From Enterococcus dispar ATCC 51266 (GTDB lineage: Bacteria > Bacillota > Bacilli > Lactobacillales > Enterococcaceae), in contig NZ_KE136354.1 of the NCBI RefSeq assembly GCF_000406945.1, positions 799,707-863,706 on the forward strand: a stretch of DNA of 64,000 bases, read 5' to 3'. The position numbers were made by a program, and so were the translations under genes. Position 1 is the first letter of the stretch, and each line of letters begins with the position of its first letter. The notes beneath the pieces were generated by a model. The model was given only the letters and a program-made list of their open reading frames with translations. It had not been told where the DNA came from and did not search any database. Of the stretch, positions 18,012-31,408 are shown piece after piece.

Positions 18012-18473
18012 ATGTTATTTTTTATTATTATTGCTGCAGTTTTGATAGTAGCAGATCAATTGGTTAAAGCTTGGATTGTGGCAAATATTGCTTTAGGTGA
18101 ATCCGTGTCTCTGGTAAAAAACTTTTTTTCTTTAACGTATTATCAAAACACTGGTGCCGCTTGGAGTATGTTAGAAGGGCAAATGGGCTTTTTTACCATT
18201 GTCACAATTATTGCAGTTGGCGTTTGCGGTTATTTATTATATAAGAATCGTCATGGTGCTAAGTTATATTCTTTAGGGTTAAGTTTGGTACTTGCCGGTG
18301 CTCTTGGCAACTTCATTGATCGTGTGCGTTTGGGTTATGTAGTAGATATGTTTCAAACGGATTTTGTCTCATTTCCGATTTTTAATGTGGCTGATTCTTG
18401 CCTTGTGATCGGCGTCATTTTGATTTTTATTTACATTTTATTTGAAGAGCACTTTAAAGGAGCAAAATCATGA
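18012..18473 (+). CDS. lspA: Lipoprotein signal peptidase (signal peptidase II)
   Basis: Membrane aspartyl protease that cleaves the signal peptide of diacylglyceryl-modified prolipoproteins. The 153-residue protein has four membrane segments. Conserved blocks are present: DQLVKAWI near the N-terminus, YYQNTGAAWS, GNFIDRVRLGYVVDMF with the first catalytic Asp, and FNVADSCLVIG with the second. The stop overlaps the next start in ATGA, showing tight coupling with the pseudouridine synthase, the usual lspA-rluD pairing in Firmicutes. Confidence 0.97.
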   Translation: MLFFIIIAAVLIVADQLVKAWIVANIALGESVSLVKNFFSLTYYQNTGAAWSMLEGQMGFFTIVTIIAVGVCGYLLYKNRHGAKLYSLGLSLVLAGALGNFIDRVRLGYVVDMFQTDFVSFPIFNVADSCLVIGVILIFIYILFEEHFKGAKS

Positions 18474-19375
18474 ATGAACTTTTAATCATTATAAAAGAAA
18501 ATGGCCCGAGAATTGACAAGGCGTTAACGGAGTACTTACCAGATTATACGCGTTCACAGATACAGCTGTGGCTCAAAGAAGGCGTTGTCTTTTTAAACGG
18601 ACAGCCTTTAAAAGCAAATTATAAAGTAAAGGCTGGGGATGAAATCGTAATTAAAATTCCTGAGCCCGAAACTTTAGACTTAGTGCCGGAAAATCTTGCT
18701 TTGGAGATTGTTTATGAAGATGAAGATGTGGCTGTAGTCAATAAGCCACAAGGAATGGTGGTTCATCCTTCTGCTGGACATAGTCATGGAACGTTAGTTA
18801 ATGGACTGTTATTTCAACTAAATAATTTATCAACCATTAACGATGTTGTCCGTCCTGGAATTGTTCATCGCATTGACAAGGATACTTCAGGATTATTGAT
18901 GGTTGCTAAAAATAATGCGGCGCATGAATCTTTGGCAGCGCAATTAAAGGACAAAACTAGTTTACGTAAATATATTGCTTTAGTGCATGGGGATATTGCA
19001 CATGAAAAAGGCACGATTGAAGCACCGATTGGGCGATCTAAAGTTAATCGTAAAATGCAGGCTGTTCGAGAAGACGGTAAGCCTGCTATTACACATTTTA
19101 CTGTTTTAGAACGCTTTGGCGACTTTACTCTTGTTGAGCTGCAATTGGAAACGGGGCGCACACATCAGATCCGCGTTCATATGCAATACATTGGTTTTCC
19201 TTTGGCAGGGGATCCAACTTACGGTCCCAAAAAAACTTTAAAGGGGAATGGCCAGTTTTTACATGCCAAATTGTTAGGATTTACTCATCCACGCACACAT
19301 GAAAAAATGGTTTTTGAAGCACCACTACCAGCAGTGTTTGAAAAAACATTAGCAAACTTACGAAAAAAAGATTGA
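18470..19375 (+). CDS. rluD: RluA/RluD family 23S rRNA pseudouridine synthase
   Basis: A 301-residue pseudouridine synthase with an N-terminal S4 RNA-binding domain (TRSQIQLWLKEGVVFLNGQ at about 28-46) and a catalytic domain. The catalytic aspartate lies in GIVHRIDKDTSGLLMVAKN. The family motifs NKPQGMVVHPSAGH and TGRTHQIRVHM are intact. RluD modifies helix 69 of 23S rRNA in E. coli, and target positions here are inferred only. It overlaps lspA by four bases. The PyrR attenuator begins just after its stop codon. Confidence 0.93.
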   Translation: MNELLIIIKENGPRIDKALTEYLPDYTRSQIQLWLKEGVVFLNGQPLKANYKVKAGDEIVIKIPEPETLDLVPENLALEIVYEDEDVAVVNKPQGMVVHPSAGHSHGTLVNGLLFQLNNLSTINDVVRPGIVHRIDKDTSGLLMVAKNNAAHESLAAQLKDKTSLRKYIALVHGDIAHEKGTIEAPIGRSKVNRKMQAVREDGKPAITHFTVLERFGDFTLVELQLETGRTHQIRVHMQYIGFPLAGDPTYGPKKTLKGNGQFLHAKLLGFTHPRTHEKMVFEAPLPAVFEKTLANLRKKD

Positions 19376-19400
19376 TTTTTGCTTTAAAGAAGTGTAGTCT
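19373..19400 (+). promoter_or_regulatory. Candidate promoter of the pyr operon
   Basis: TTGATT at 19373-19378 and TAGTCT at 19395-19400, with 16 bases between them, lie at the rluD stop. They would start a leader RNA of about 200 bases that carries the PyrR site. Confidence 0.45.
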
Positions 19401-19406
19401 ATTTCT

Positions 19407-19586
19407 AGGAAAACTAAATAGTAATCCTTTAAGAGTAGTCCCGTGAGGCTAAGAAGGAGTTGAGCAAGAACTTTAGTAAGGTGCGCCTTAGTAGAACTTG
19501 CCTAGTGAATTGTAGTAAAAAGGGTCAGTGGATCCAGATACTAAATCAATTATCACTCCTGCCTAATTTCGGGTAGGAGTTTTTTT
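19407..19586 (+). promoter_or_regulatory. PyrR-dependent transcription attenuator
   Basis: The PyrR-binding loop AGTCCCGTGAGGCT is at 19437-19450 and fits the known consensus ARUCCNGNGAGGYU. The terminator is CTCCTGCC (19556-19563) pairing with GGGTAGGAG (19571-19579), followed by seven T's. With UMP bound, PyrR stabilises the anti-antiterminator so the terminator forms and the operon is switched off when pyrimidines are plentiful. Only this one copy is seen in the operon. Confidence 0.92.
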
Positions 19587-19599
19587 GTCTTTCAAATGA

Positions 19600-20151
<552 letters not shown>

Positions 20152-20184
20152 AAACTGAACGCCAAATAGGTAGGGGGAAAAAAG

Positions 20185-21111
20185 ATGATTATCCAACAAG
20201 AAAGAATTAGTCTAAAACACTTATTAACAGTCGAAGCTTTAACGGACCAAGAAGTGATGGGGTTAATCCGTCGTGGACAAGAGTTTAAAAACGGTGCGAA
20301 ATGGACACCAGAAAAAGAACAATATTTCGCTACGAATCTATTTTTTGAAAATAGTACCCGTACCCACAAAAGTTTTGATGTGGCAGAAAAGAAATTAGGA
20401 ATTGAAGTGATTGAATTTGATGCTTCGACTAGTTCTGTTCAAAAAGGAGAAACATTATACGATACTGTTTTAACAATGTCCGCATTAGGGGTAGATGTGG
20501 CAGTCATTCGCCACGGAGATGAAAATTATTATGACGATTTGATTCAAAGTAAAACAATCCAATGCGGCATTATTAACGGTGGCGACGGCAGTGGACAACA
20601 CCCTACTCAATGTTTATTAGACTTAATGACAATTTATGAAGAATTTGGTCGGTTCGAAGGATTAAAAGTTGCAATTGTCGGCGATATTACACATTCGCGA
20701 GTAGCAAAATCCAATATGCAGATGTTAAAACGTTTAGGTGCACAAGTTTTCTTCTCTGGTCCTGCCCAATGGTATGATGAAGAATTTGAAGTATATGGTC
20801 ACTACCTACCATTAGACGAACTTGTTGGTGAAGTAGATGTGATGATGATGCTACGGGTCCAACATGAACGTCATGATGGCAATGAAAGTTTTTCAAAAGA
20901 AGAATATCATCAACAATACGGCTTAACAGTTGGTCGCGCCAAGAAGATGAAAGAAGGTGCGATTATTATGCATCCGGCACCGGTTAATCGCGACGTTGAA
21001 TTGGCAGATTCATTAGTGGAAGGTTATCAAGCCCGGATTATTCAACAAATGACCAATGGTGTTTTTGTTCGTATGGCAATTTTAGAAGCAGTTTTAGCTG
21101 GTAGAGCTTAA
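20185..21111 (+). CDS. pyrB: Aspartate carbamoyltransferase, catalytic chain
   Basis: Joins carbamoyl phosphate and aspartate in the second step of UMP synthesis. The 308-residue chain contains the carbamoyl phosphate motif [20 protein letters not shown], the [17 protein letters not shown] region and the [15 protein letters not shown] aspartate-site loop. It lies only 33 bases after pyrR. The uracil permease gene pyrP, which often sits here in Firmicutes, is absent. Confidence 0.98.
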   Translation: MIIQQERISLKHLLTVEALTDQEVMGLIRRGQEFKNGAKWTPEKEQYFATNLFFENSTRTHKSFDVAEKKLGIEVIEFDASTSSVQKGETLYDTVLTMSALGVDVAVIRHGDENYYDDLIQSKTIQCGIINGGDGSGQHPTQCLLDLMTIYEEFGRFEGLKVAIVGDITHSRVAKSNMQMLKRLGAQVFFSGPAQWYDEEFEVYGHYLPLDELVGEVDVMMMLRVQHERHDGNESFSKEEYHQQYGLTVGRAKKMKEGAIIMHPAPVNRDVELADSLVEGYQARIIQQMTNGVFVRMAILEAVLAGRA

Positions 21112-21132
21112 ATTCAATGAATAAGAAGATGT

Positions 21133-21170
21133 GCTATTTATTAGTCATCTCTTTTACAGTAAATAGCGCA
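21133..21170 (+). other. Intercistronic hairpin between pyrB and pyrC
   Basis: GCTATTTA (21133-21140) pairs with TAAATAGC (21163-21170) around a 22-base loop in the 88-base gap. There is no T-run, so it may affect RNA stability or processing rather than termination. Confidence 0.4.
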
Positions 21171-21199
21171 ATTTCCCTACAAATTTTAGGAGGATGATT

Positions 21200-22480
21200 A
21201 TGAAAACACTCATTCAAAACGGTAAAATCAATACTTATGAAAATCACTTAACAACAGCAGAAATTTGGATTGAAGATGGGGTGATTCAGGCAATCGGCAC
21301 CGCTTTTGATCCAAACCTTTTTGATGAAGTGTTTGATGCTAAAGGGCAGTTAATCACTCCAGGTTTAGTAGATGTCCACGTACACTTAAGAGAACCAGGA
21401 TTTGAATACAAGGAGACTATTAAAACGGGAAGTCAAGCCGCTGCAAGAGGTGGATTTACAACCGTTTGTGCGATGCCCAATTTGAATCCTGTTCCAGATA
21501 CGGTTGAAAAATTTGAAAAAATCCAAGCGATTATTAAATCTGACGCCGTAGTAAAAGTTTTACAATACGCTCCCATCACAGAAGAATTGCGCAGTGATGT
21601 TTTAACCGATCAAAAGGCTCTAAAAGCTGCGGGCGCCTTTGCTTTTACAAATGATGGCGTTGGTGTTCAAACAGCGGGAACCATGTATTTGGCAATGAAA
21701 GAAGCTGCAGCCAATAATATGGCACTTGTAGCCCACACAGAAGATGAATCGCTGTTGTTTGGTGGAGTTATGCATGCCGGCAAGAAAGCAGAAGAGCTCG
21801 GCTTACCTGGAATTTTAAGTGCGACTGAAAGTTCTCAAATTGCTAGAGATTTAATTTTGGCTGAAGAAACTGGTTGTCACTATCATGTTTGCCATGTTTC
21901 TACTAAAGAAAGCGTACGGATTATTCGTGAAGCAAAAAAAGCAGGAGTTCATGTTACTGCTGAAGTTTCTCCCCACCACTTAATTTTATCAGAAGAAGAA
22001 ATTCCCAATGACTTTGGTTACTGGAAAATGAATCCACCATTACGAGGGACCGCAGACAGAGATGCTTTAATTGAAGGCTTATTAGATGGCACAATTGACT
22101 GCATTGCGACTGATCATGCACCCCATGGTTTTGAAGAAAAAAATCAAAGTTTCCTAAAAGCGCCTTTTGGAATTGTCGGTTCAGAATATGCTTTCCAATT
22201 GATTTACACTCATTTTGTCAAAACCGGCATTTTCACATTAGAACAAGTAATTGCATGGATGGCCACAAAACCAGCAGCAATTTTTGGCTTACAAGCTGGA
22301 CGCTTGCAAATTGGGCAACCCGCTGATTTAGCTGTCTTTGCTATAAATGAAGAATCTGAAATTGACGCTGAAAAATTCTTATCCAAAGCAGTTAATACAC
22401 CTTTTAATCACGAGAAAGTTTATGGCGAGACCTTGTTAACATTTGTTGACGGTCAAGTAGTTTGGCAAAAAGGGGAGTAA
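21200..22480 (+). CDS. pyrC: Dihydroorotase (class I)
   Basis: Zinc amidohydrolase that cyclises carbamoyl aspartate to dihydroorotate. The protein is 426 residues. Metal-site motifs are visible: [18 protein letters not shown] with the HxH pair, the VAHTEDE and [11 protein letters not shown] histidines, and [13 protein letters not shown] with the catalytic Asp. ATG 21200 is chosen because AGGAGG at 21188-21193 lies six bases upstream. The in-frame ATG 21194 would directly abut it. Confidence 0.97.
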   Translation: MKTLIQNGKINTYENHLTTAEIWIEDGVIQAIGTAFDPNLFDEVFDAKGQLITPGLVDVHVHLREPGFEYKETIKTGSQAAARGGFTTVCAMPNLNPVPDTVEKFEKIQAIIKSDAVVKVLQYAPITEELRSDVLTDQKALKAAGAFAFTNDGVGVQTAGTMYLAMKEAAANNMALVAHTEDESLLFGGVMHAGKKAEELGLPGILSATESSQIARDLILAEETGCHYHVCHVSTKESVRIIREAKKAGVHVTAEVSPHHLILSEEEIPNDFGYWKMNPPLRGTADRDALIEGLLDGTIDCIATDHAPHGFEEKNQSFLKAPFGIVGSEYAFQLIYTHFVKTGIFTLEQVIAWMATKPAAIFGLQAGRLQIGQPADLAVFAINEESEIDAEKFLSKAVNTPFNHEKVYGETLLTFVDGQVVWQKGE

Positions 22481-22482
22481 GT

Positions 22483-23580
22483 ATGAAACGATGGTTAATC
22501 TTAGAAGACGGCACCTACTTTGAAGGGGAAGGTTTTGGCGCTGGCAACAATGTATTTGGTGAAATTGTTTTTACTACCAGTATGACCGGTTACCAGGAAA
22601 CTATTACTGATCAAAGTTTTAATGGACAAATTATTACGTTCACCTATCCAATGGTAGGAAATTATGGGATTAACCGGGATGACTATGAATCCATTGCACC
22701 TACATGTAAAGCGGTTGTGGTCAAAGAACATGCGCGGCTTGCGAGTAATTGGCGTAATCAAATGACATTGGATGATTTTTTAAAACGAAAAGAAATTCCA
22801 GGTATTGCCGGAATTGATACTCGGGCATTAACACGAAAAATTCGAAAATATGGCACTATGAAAGCCAGTATTGTGGCAGAAGAAGATTTTACCCATGCTT
22901 ATGATCAATTAAAAGCAGCCGTTTTACCCAGCAATCAGGTAGCTCAAGTTTCCACTGCAAAACCTTACCCGAGTCCTGGTGTAGGTCATAACGTCGTAGT
23001 GATTGATTTTGGCTTAAAACATAGTATTTTACGGGAACTGTCAAAACGAAATTGTAATTTAACTGTCTTGCCTTATAACACTAAGGCAGCCACGATTTTG
23101 GAGTTGTGTCCAGACGGTGTCATGCTAACCAATGGACCGGGAGATCCTAAAGATGTGCCAGAGGCTATTGAAATGATTCGAGAAATTCAAGGCCAAGTTC
23201 CAATTTTCGGCATCTGTTTGGGGCATCAATTATTCTCATTAGCAAATGGTGCAGACACATTCAAAATGAAGTTTGGCCATCGGGGATTAAATCATCCGGT
23301 GCGAGAAATCGCAACAGGACGGATTGATTTTACTTCTCAAAACCATGGCTACGCAGTGGAGGCAAACTCCATTGATAATGAGCGCTTAATGATAACCCAC
23401 ATAGAAGTGAATGATGGCACCATCGAAGGCGTGCGCCATAAAAACCATCCTGCATTTACGGTTCAGTTTCATCCTGATGCAGCACCAGGGCCTCATGATG
23501 CCCTGCACTTATTTGATGAATTTATTGAAATGATGGATGCATGGAAGGAGCAAAAAGATGCCAAAGCGGACGGATATTAA
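22483..23580 (+). CDS. carA: Carbamoyl phosphate synthase, small (glutaminase) chain
   Basis: Supplies ammonia from glutamine to CarB. The chain is 365 residues. The N-terminal CPSase domain starts [19 protein letters not shown]. The class I glutamine amidotransferase domain has the nucleophile elbow GICLGHQ and the His/Glu region [25 protein letters not shown] is just upstream, at the end of pyrC. It overlaps the start of carB by 23 bases, so the two subunits are likely translationally coupled. Location within the pyr operon ties it to pyrimidine rather than arginine synthesis. Confidence 0.97.
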   Translation: MKRWLILEDGTYFEGEGFGAGNNVFGEIVFTTSMTGYQETITDQSFNGQIITFTYPMVGNYGINRDDYESIAPTCKAVVVKEHARLASNWRNQMTLDDFLKRKEIPGIAGIDTRALTRKIRKYGTMKASIVAEEDFTHAYDQLKAAVLPSNQVAQVSTAKPYPSPGVGHNVVVIDFGLKHSILRELSKRNCNLTVLPYNTKAATILELCPDGVMLTNGPGDPKDVPEAIEMIREIQGQVPIFGICLGHQLFSLANGADTFKMKFGHRGLNHPVREIATGRIDFTSQNHGYAVEANSIDNERLMITHIEVNDGTIEGVRHKNHPAFTVQFHPDAAPGPHDALHLFDEFIEMMDAWKEQKDAKADGY

Positions 23581-26500
23581 AAAAATTATGGTAATCGGTT
23601 CTGGTCCAATTATCATTGGCCAAGCGGCTGAATTTGATTATGCCGGCACTCAAGCGTGTTTGGCTTTGAAAGAAGAAGGATATGAAGTTGTTTTAGTCAA
23701 TTCCAATCCAGCAACCATTATGACAGACAAAGAAATTGCCGACAAGGTTTATATTGAACCCATTACTTTTGAATTTGTTTCCCGGATTTTACGTAAAGAA
23801 AATCCTGATGCCCTCTTACCGACATTAGGCGGACAAACGGGGTTGAATATGGCAATTGAGCTGGCTGCTTCTGGTATTTTGGCAGAGTTAGAAATTGAAC
23901 TTTTGGGTACTAAACTTACTGCGATTGATCAAGCCGAAGATCGTGATTTATTTAAACAGTTAATGGAAGAACTCGGACAGCCGATTCCTGAATCTGCGAT
24001 TATCAATACAGTAGCTGAAGCAGTGGCTTTTGCTACTGAAATTGGTTATCCCGTGATCGTTCGTCCTGCCTTTACTTTAGGCGGAACAGGTGGTGGGATG
24101 TGTGATAACGAAGAAGAATTACGCCTTATCGCTGAAAATGGCTTGAAATTATCACCGGCTACGCAATGCTTAATTGAAAAAAGTATCGCAGGTTTTAAAG
24201 AAATCGAATACGAAGTGATGCGAGACTCAGCAGATAATGCCATTGTCGTTTGCAATATGGAAAATTTTGATCCGGTTGGAATTCATACAGGAGATTCTAT
24301 CGTCTTTGCACCAAGCCAAACATTATCAGATATCGAATATCAAATGTTGCGGGATGCTTCTTTATCCATTATTCGCGCGTTGAAAATTGAAGGTGGCTGT
24401 AATGTTCAACTCGCGCTAGACCCACATAGTTTTAATTATTATGTCATTGAAGTGAACCCGCGCGTTTCCCGCTCTTCAGCTCTTGCTAGTAAAGCTACGG
24501 GATATCCAATCGCCAAGTTAGCTGCCAAAATTGCTGTAGGTTTAACCTTAGATGAGATGAAAAACCCGGTTACAGAAACAACCTATGCTGAATTTGAACC
24601 AGCCTTAGATTATGTTGTAGCCAAAATTCCGCGTTGGCCCTTTGATAAATTCGAAAAAGGGGAACGTATTTTAGGTACACAAATGAAAGCTACTGGTGAA
24701 GTGATGGCGATTGGCCGCAATATTGAAGAATCACTGTTAAAAGCGGTCCGTTCTTTAGAAATTGGAGTCTGCCATGTTGAAATAAAGGAATTAGCTGAAT
24801 TAAGTGATAATGAACTAACAGAAAAGATGATTAAAGCACAAGATGACCGTCTTTTTTATGTGACTGAAGCGATTCGACGCAACTACTCTATTACAGAAAT
24901 TGCAGAAATGACCAAAATCGATCTTTTTTTCTTAGATAAGTTGTTGCATATTGTTGAATTAGAAAATGCCTTAGAAAAGACGCCAAATGATCTCGGTATT
25001 TTAAAAAAAGCCAAACAAAATGGCTTTACAGATAAAAAGATTGCCACTCTTTGGCAAATGACAGAAGAGGAAGTACGCAGTTTTCGTACAGAACATAACT
25101 TGCAGCCTGTCTACAAAATGGTAGATACTTGTGCCGCTGAATTTGAATCAGAAACACCTTATTTTTACAGTAGTTATGAATTTGAAAATGAGAGTCAAGT
25201 GACAGAAAAGCCTTCTGTTTTAGTGCTAGGCTCCGGACCTATCCGGATTGGTCAAGGAGTAGAGTTCGACTACGCTACTGTTCACTCTGTTAAAGCAATT
25301 CAAGCGGCAGGTTATGAAGCAATCATTATGAATAGTAACCCGGAAACTGTTTCTACTGACTTTTCGATTTCGGACAAATTGTATTTTGAACCTTTAACGT
25401 TAGAAGATGTTTTAAATGTGATTGAATTAGAACAGCCAATCGGAGTTATCGTGCAGTTTGGCGGACAAACCGCAATTAATTTAGCAGAACCACTACAAAA
25501 TGCGGGTGTCAGAATTTTAGGAACGAGCATTGAAGACTTAGATCGCGCAGAAAATCGGGATTTATTTGAACAAGCACTAAAAGAGCTTGATATACCGCAA
25601 CCCCCTGGGGAAACAGCGATAAATCATCAAGAAGCTGTTGCGATTGCTGAAAAAATCGGCTATCCTGTCTTAGTTAGACCAAGTTATGTTTTAGGTGGAC
25701 GGGCAATGGAAATCGTGGAAAATAAAGCGGATCTAGAAGATTATATGAAAAATGCAGTTAAAGCATCCCCGGAACATCCCGTTTTAGTCGATCGCTACTT
25801 AACCGGCAGTGAATGTGAAGTTGATGCCATTTGTGATGGTCACACCGTTTTAATTCCAGGTATTATGGAACATATAGAACGAGCAGGGGTACATTCCGGA
25901 GATTCAATGGCAGTTTATCCACCTCAATTTTTAAGTCCCGAAATACAAGCCACTATTGCAGAATACACTGAAAAATTAGCCTTAGGTTTAAATTGTATTG
26001 GCATGATGAATATTCAATTTGTCATCAGCGAGAATAAAGTTTATGTTATTGAAGTAAATCCGAGAGCCAGCCGAACAGTACCATTTTTAAGTAAAGTAAC
26101 CGGCATTCCTATGGCACAAATTGCAACAAAAGCTATTTTAGGGGAAAAAATTATTGCACAAGGCTATGGAAATGGATTATATCAAGAAGATACTGGTGTC
26201 CATGTTAAAGCCCCTGTCTTTTCTTTTACCAAGTTACAAAAGGTCGATACTTATTTAGGGCCGGAAATGAAATCTACCGGTGAGGTCATGGGTAGCGATC
26301 GTAACTTAGAAAAAGCGTTATATAAAGCTTTTGAAGCAGCTGGTTTAAAAGTTCCGGAATTTGGTTCGGTTTTGTTTACTATTGCTGACGAAACAAAAGA
26401 AGAAGCTTTATCTTTAGCCAAACGTTTTGCCGAAATTGGCTTTAGCTTAATTGCCACTAAAGGAACGGCAAATTACTTGGCGGCAGCTGGCTTACGTGTT

Positions 26501-26740
26501 AAAGAGATTGCAAAAATTTCAGAAAGTAAAGATCGGAATGTCGTGGAATTAATTCGCAATAATCAAGCACAATTGGTGATTAATACAATGGATACGGATC
26601 GTCAAAGTGCTTCTATTGATGGCTTTGTTATTCGACGTGAAGCAGTGGAACATGGGGTACCACTTTTAACTTCATTAGATACAGCAGATGCGATTTTAAA
26701 AGTTATGGAAGATAGAGCTTTTTCAACAAATGCGATATAA
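23558..26740 (+). CDS. carB: Carbamoyl phosphate synthase, large chain
   Basis: Makes carbamoyl phosphate from bicarbonate, ammonia and two ATP. The 1060-residue length and duplicated ATP-grasp architecture are normal. The first half shows [20 protein letters not shown] and [14 protein letters not shown], the second half [20 protein letters not shown] and the ATP-grasp loop [13 protein letters not shown]-terminal MGS-like allosteric domain ([19 protein letters not shown]) is where UMP/ornithine usually act. Start 23558 has AAGGAG eight or so bases upstream within carA. Confidence 0.98.
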   Translation: MPKRTDIKKIMVIGSGPIIIGQAAEFDYAGTQACLALKEEGYEVVLVNSNPATIMTDKEIADKVYIEPITFEFVSRILRKENPDALLPTLGGQTGLNMAIELAASGILAELEIELLGTKLTAIDQAEDRDLFKQLMEELGQPIPESAIINTVAEAVAFATEIGYPVIVRPAFTLGGTGGGMCDNEEELRLIAENGLKLSPATQCLIEKSIAGFKEIEYEVMRDSADNAIVVCNMENFDPVGIHTGDSIVFAPSQTLSDIEYQMLRDASLSIIRALKIEGGCNVQLALDPHSFNYYVIEVNPRVSRSSALASKATGYPIAKLAAKIAVGLTLDEMKNPVTETTYAEFEPALDYVVAKIPRWPFDKFEKGERILGTQMKATGEVMAIGRNIEESLLKAVRSLEIGVCHVEIKELAELSDNELTEKMIKAQDDRLFYVTEAIRRNYSITEIAEMTKIDLFFLDKLLHIVELENALEKTPNDLGILKKAKQNGFTDKKIATLWQMTEEEVRSFRTEHNLQPVYKMVDTCAAEFESETPYFYSSYEFENESQVTEKPSVLVLGSGPIRIGQGVEFDYATVHSVKAIQAAGYEAIIMNSNPETVSTDFSISDKLYFEPLTLEDVLNVIELEQPIGVIVQFGGQTAINLAEPLQNAGVRILGTSIEDLDRAENRDLFEQALKELDIPQPPGETAINHQEAVAIAEKIGYPVLVRPSYVLGGRAMEIVENKADLEDYMKNAVKASPEHPVLVDRYLTGSECEVDAICDGHTVLIPGIMEHIERAGVHSGDSMAVYPPQFLSPEIQATIAEYTEKLALGLNCIGMMNIQFVISENKVYVIEVNPRASRTVPFLSKVTGIPMAQIATKAILGEKIIAQGYGNGLYQEDTGVHVKAPVFSFTKLQKVDTYLGPEMKSTGEVMGSDRNLEKALYKAFEAAGLKVPEFGSVLFTIADETKEEALSLAKRFAEIGFSLIATKGTANYLAAAGLRVKEIAKISESKDRNVVELIRNNQAQLVINTMDTDRQSASIDGFVIRREAVEHGVPLLTSLDTADAILKVMEDRAFSTNAI

Positions 26741-26747
26741 AATAAAC

Positions 26748-26772
26748 GGAGTGTGCGATATTCGCACACTCC
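26748..26772 (+). other. Perfect 11-bp hairpin between carB and pyrK
   Basis: GGAGTGTGCGA (26748-26758) and TCGCACACTCC (26762-26772) form an 11-base perfect stem with a three-base loop. No T-tract follows (ATTTGTGAG), so it is unlikely to terminate fully. It may protect the upstream RNA end or mark a processing site, giving different carB and pyrK-E levels. Confidence 0.6.
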
Positions 26773-26812
26773 ATTTGTGAGAATAATGTATTTTAATAGC
26801 AGGAGGAGCAGC

Positions 26813-28509
<1,697 letters not shown>

Positions 28510-28512
28510 AAA

Positions 28513-29235
28513 ATGAATGAACGTCCAATTATTGCACTAGATTTTTCAAGCAGAGGAGAAGTTGAGCTATTTTTCAAAAAATTTCCAAAAAAAGAATCAT
28601 TATTTGTTAAAATTGGAATGGAACTTTTTTATCAGGAAGGTCCAGAAACTGTTCGTTGGCTAAAAAGAAATGGCCATGACGTGTTCTTAGACTTAAAATT
28701 GCACGATATTCCTAACACAGTAGAAAAAGCGATGCGGGGCTTAGCAGGACTTGGTGTGGATATTACTTGCGTCCATGCAGCCGGCGGTGTCAAAATGATG
28801 GCAGCGGCGATGCGAGGCTTAGAAGAAGGTACACCGATGGGCAAAGAGCGGCCTAAACTTTTAGCCATTACCCAATTGACCTCAACCACTGAACAAGAAA
28901 TGCACGATGACCAATTAATCGAAGTACCTTTAGCCCAAAGTGTGATTCATTATGCGCAATGTGCAAAAAAAGCTGGATTAGACGGTGTCGTTTCTTCTGC
29001 TTTAGAAGTTGCGGATATTAAGGGGGCAACAAGCGAAGAATTTATTTGTTTAACACCTGGAATTCGTCCGACAGGTAGTGAAGTGGGGGATCAAAAACGC
29101 GTGGTGACACCGGGAAATGCCCGCAAAATCGGTTCTAATTTTATTGTGGTGGGACGCCCGATTACTTTAGCCGAAGATCCTTACAAAGCGTATACCCAAA
29201 TTAAAAATGAATGGAATGGTATTGAAAATGACTAG
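28513..29235 (+). CDS. pyrF: Orotidine 5'-phosphate decarboxylase
   Basis: Final step to UMP. The 240-residue TIM barrel has the catalytic DxKxxD segment in [13 protein letters not shown], the early PIIALDF, and the phosphate-binding end [10 protein letters not shown] and [10 protein letters not shown]. It begins three bases after pyrD, and its last eight bases overlap the pyrE start. Confidence 0.98.
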   Translation: MNERPIIALDFSSRGEVELFFKKFPKKESLFVKIGMELFYQEGPETVRWLKRNGHDVFLDLKLHDIPNTVEKAMRGLAGLGVDITCVHAAGGVKMMAAAMRGLEEGTPMGKERPKLLAITQLTSTTEQEMHDDQLIEVPLAQSVIHYAQCAKKAGLDGVVSSALEVADIKGATSEEFICLTPGIRPTGSEVGDQKRVVTPGNARKIGSNFIVVGRPITLAEDPYKAYTQIKNEWNGIEND

Positions 29236-29860
29236 TTTAGAAACGACAATTGCCAAAGATTTATTAGCAGTAGAAGCGGTATTTTTGAGCCCAAATGATC
29301 CTTTCATGTGGGCCAGTGGGATTAAAAGCCCAATTTATTGTGATAATCGGATTACCATTAGCTATCCTAAAGTTCGTAAACAAATTGCCCAAGGCTTAGC
29401 AGATAAAATTAAAGCCCAATTTCCTGATGTCGAAGTAATTGCTGGAGCGGCTACAGGAGGCGTACCTCATGCAGCGTGGGTGGCTGATATTTTAGACTTG
29501 CCTATGGTTTATATTCGCGCGAAGGCCAAAGATCATGGTAAAGGTAAACAAATTGAAGGACGGATTGAAAAAGGCCAAAAGATGGTAATTATTGAAGATT
29601 TAATTTCAACTGGCGGCAGTGTATTAGGTACTTGTGAAGCTGCTAAAAAAGAAGGCGCAGATGTTTTAGGCGTAGCCGCAATTTTCACTTATGAACTGCC
29701 AAAAGGGATTGCCAACTTTGAAGCAGCTGACATGCCTTTAGTGACATTGACAAATTATTCGACTTTAATTGAAGTGGCTTTAAATAGTAATTATATCAAC
29801 ACTAATGAACTAGTTTTATTAAAAGCATGGAAAGAAGATCCAGAAAACTGGCTAAAATAG
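29228..29860 (+). CDS. pyrE: Orotate phosphoribosyltransferase
   Basis: Joins orotate to PRPP to give OMP. The protein is 210 residues from ATG 29228, which overlaps the pyrF stop; the in-frame 29207 start adds a non-conserved tail. The PRPP motif is [20 protein letters not shown], and [18 protein letters not shown] and [15 protein letters not shown] are the other conserved blocks. No clear ribosome site is visible, so it may depend on coupling to pyrF. It is the last gene of the operon. Confidence 0.97.
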   Translation: MTSLETTIAKDLLAVEAVFLSPNDPFMWASGIKSPIYCDNRITISYPKVRKQIAQGLADKIKAQFPDVEVIAGAATGGVPHAAWVADILDLPMVYIRAKAKDHGKGKQIEGRIEKGQKMVIIEDLISTGGSVLGTCEAAKKEGADVLGVAAIFTYELPKGIANFEAADMPLVTLTNYSTLIEVALNSNYINTNELVLLKAWKEDPENWLK

Positions 29861-29867
29861 AAATTGA

Positions 29868-29909
29868 AAGTTGTGACGCTACTACTATGCTAGCATCACA
29901 ACTTTTTTT
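29868..29909 (+). terminator. Intrinsic terminator of the pyr operon
   Basis: AAGTTGTGACGCTA (29868-29881) pairs with TAGCATCACAACTT (29891-29904) with one mismatch, then a run of T's. Confidence 0.88.
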
Positions 29910-30032
29910 ATAGGTAATCTCCTTTTTTATATGGAAATTTTATTTGTGGATAATTTTGCATAAATTTTTGTTTTAGCGATAGAATGAGGACAGATCATTC
30001 GTATATTAAGTGAACAAAGAGGAGGAGGTCAG

Positions 30033-30575
30033 ATGACAGACGAAGAAATTGTAAGATTAATTACAGCACAAGATTTTATCGGACTGGAAAAAATGATTAC
30101 CGTTTACGGTCAAACGATTATTAAAACCATTCGCGGTGTATTATCAGAAAGTAGTGAGCGGACATTTTGGGCAGATTGTGAAAATGAAGTTTTTTATACT
30201 CTCTGGCAAAAGATACCAACCTACGACAAAGATAAAAGCAGCTTTGCGACTTTTATTATGGTGATTACCCGTAATAAGGCGATTGATTTTAAGCGTAAAC
30301 AACAACGACAAAACAGTCACCAAACAGAATTACTTGAAGAAAAAATTGATAAAAGTTACCCCCAAGAAGAAAGTCCTTTGGCTAAAGAAGGGTTTTTGGA
30401 ATTGCTAGATACACTGTCTGAACAAGATCAATTAATTTTCTTACATTACTATTTTTATCAAACAAGTCCCAGTGAAATTGCACAATTATTGGGTCTCAAA
30501 GTCAGTGCTGTTTACAATCACTTATCTCGGGGAAAAGTACGGTTGCAAAGTGCCTTAAAGGAGGAATTATCATGA
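30033..30575 (+). CDS. ECF-type (sigma-70 family) RNA polymerase sigma factor
   Basis: A 180-residue sigma factor with region 2 at about 20-90 (FWADCENEVFYTLWQKIPTYD, then FATFIMVITRNKAIDFKRK) and region 4 at about 125-175 (LSEQDQLIFLHYYFYQTSPSEIAQLLGLKVSAVYNHLSRGKVRLQ). No region 1.1 or 3 is present, as in ECF sigma factors. GGAGGAGG precedes the ATG. Its stop overlaps the next gene in ATGA. That neighbour has a C-terminal membrane segment and is the natural candidate for a regulator. The stimulus and target promoter are unknown. A TTGCAT/TAGAAT pair near 29955-29985 is a possible sigma-A promoter. Confidence 0.9.
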   Translation: MTDEEIVRLITAQDFIGLEKMITVYGQTIIKTIRGVLSESSERTFWADCENEVFYTLWQKIPTYDKDKSSFATFIMVITRNKAIDFKRKQQRQNSHQTELLEEKIDKSYPQEESPLAKEGFLELLDTLSEQDQLIFLHYYFYQTSPSEIAQLLGLKVSAVYNHLSRGKVRLQSALKEELS

Positions 30576-31387
30576 GCTTCAAAGAAGTTATTTATGAAGA
30601 AAATGCTAAATTACAGCCTGAATATTTAAGTAATCTGGATAAAAAAGCCCTTTTTGAGCGTAGTAAGTACTATATTCTCTTCCAAGAAATTAAAGAAAAA
30701 TTACAGCCACAATTAGAACAATCAGAAGAAATTATGGGTTACTTGCCGATGACAAACGAAGGAAATTCGGGCATTATGACAGCTGGACCAATGGGTATGG
30801 GGTATGCAAGAAGCACACAAGCGAGAAAATATGTCACGACATTTCATGATAATCGTGGGAATCGCTTATTAATTTTTACCACTACGCGTATGATTTTTTT
30901 AACTGTTTTGGACTTTTTTGAAATGAATCATTTCTCCAGTTTTGATTATGATAAAATTAAAGGGATTACAACGAAAAAATGGAGTATTCATTACTGGGAT
31001 GAAAAGCGCCAACGCCAAACTGTTAATTGGTATTTTTTAGATTTTGCGGCAGATACAAAAATTTTCAATGAAGTTTTAACGGAAAAAGAAATGCAGTTAT
31101 TTAAAGATAACTGGAAAAAAATTGAAAAAATGCAGACAATTCCTGAGACGGGGAAAATCTTACGGAATCAAAAAATGGATATGGTTTTCAGTAATTTAAG
31201 GCTTGGGTTCAGTTTATTACAAGGCATAAATGTCTTATTCATTATTTTGGCAATTGTGCTTATTTTGGTTATTTTATTTATGCTAGGGCCAGGGAAAACG
31301 TTATTTACTGGTATTGTGTTTCCAACTAGCCAGTTTGGAAATTTGCCACTTGCTAGTGCATTTGATATGCTATTAAAAATATTTTGA
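30572..31387 (+). CDS. Membrane-anchored protein, candidate partner of the ECF sigma factor
   Basis: A 271-residue protein of unknown family. Residues 1-75 are helical and charged. A middle region (RKYVTTFHDNRGNRLLIFTTTRMIFLTVLDFFEMNHFSSFDYDKI) looks like a bacterial PH/YokE-like beta domain. A strongly hydrophobic segment at about 214-236 is the one clear membrane span, followed by a short outside tail. Translation is coupled to the sigma gene by an ATGA overlap, which is how anti-sigma factors are usually arranged. No zinc-binding anti-sigma (ZAS) HxxxCxxC motif is seen. The regulatory role is inference from context. Confidence 0.6.
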   Translation: MSFKEVIYEENAKLQPEYLSNLDKKALFERSKYYILFQEIKEKLQPQLEQSEEIMGYLPMTNEGNSGIMTAGPMGMGYARSTQARKYVTTFHDNRGNRLLIFTTTRMIFLTVLDFFEMNHFSSFDYDKIKGITTKKWSIHYWDEKRQRQTVNWYFLDFAADTKIFNEVLTEKEMQLFKDNWKKIEKMQTIPETGKILRNQKMDMVFSNLRLGFSLLQGINVLFIILAIVLILVILFMLGPGKTLFTGIVFPTSQFGNLPLASAFDMLLKIF

Positions 31388-31408
31388 CAAATTTAGCGAG
31401 GTGAGAAA

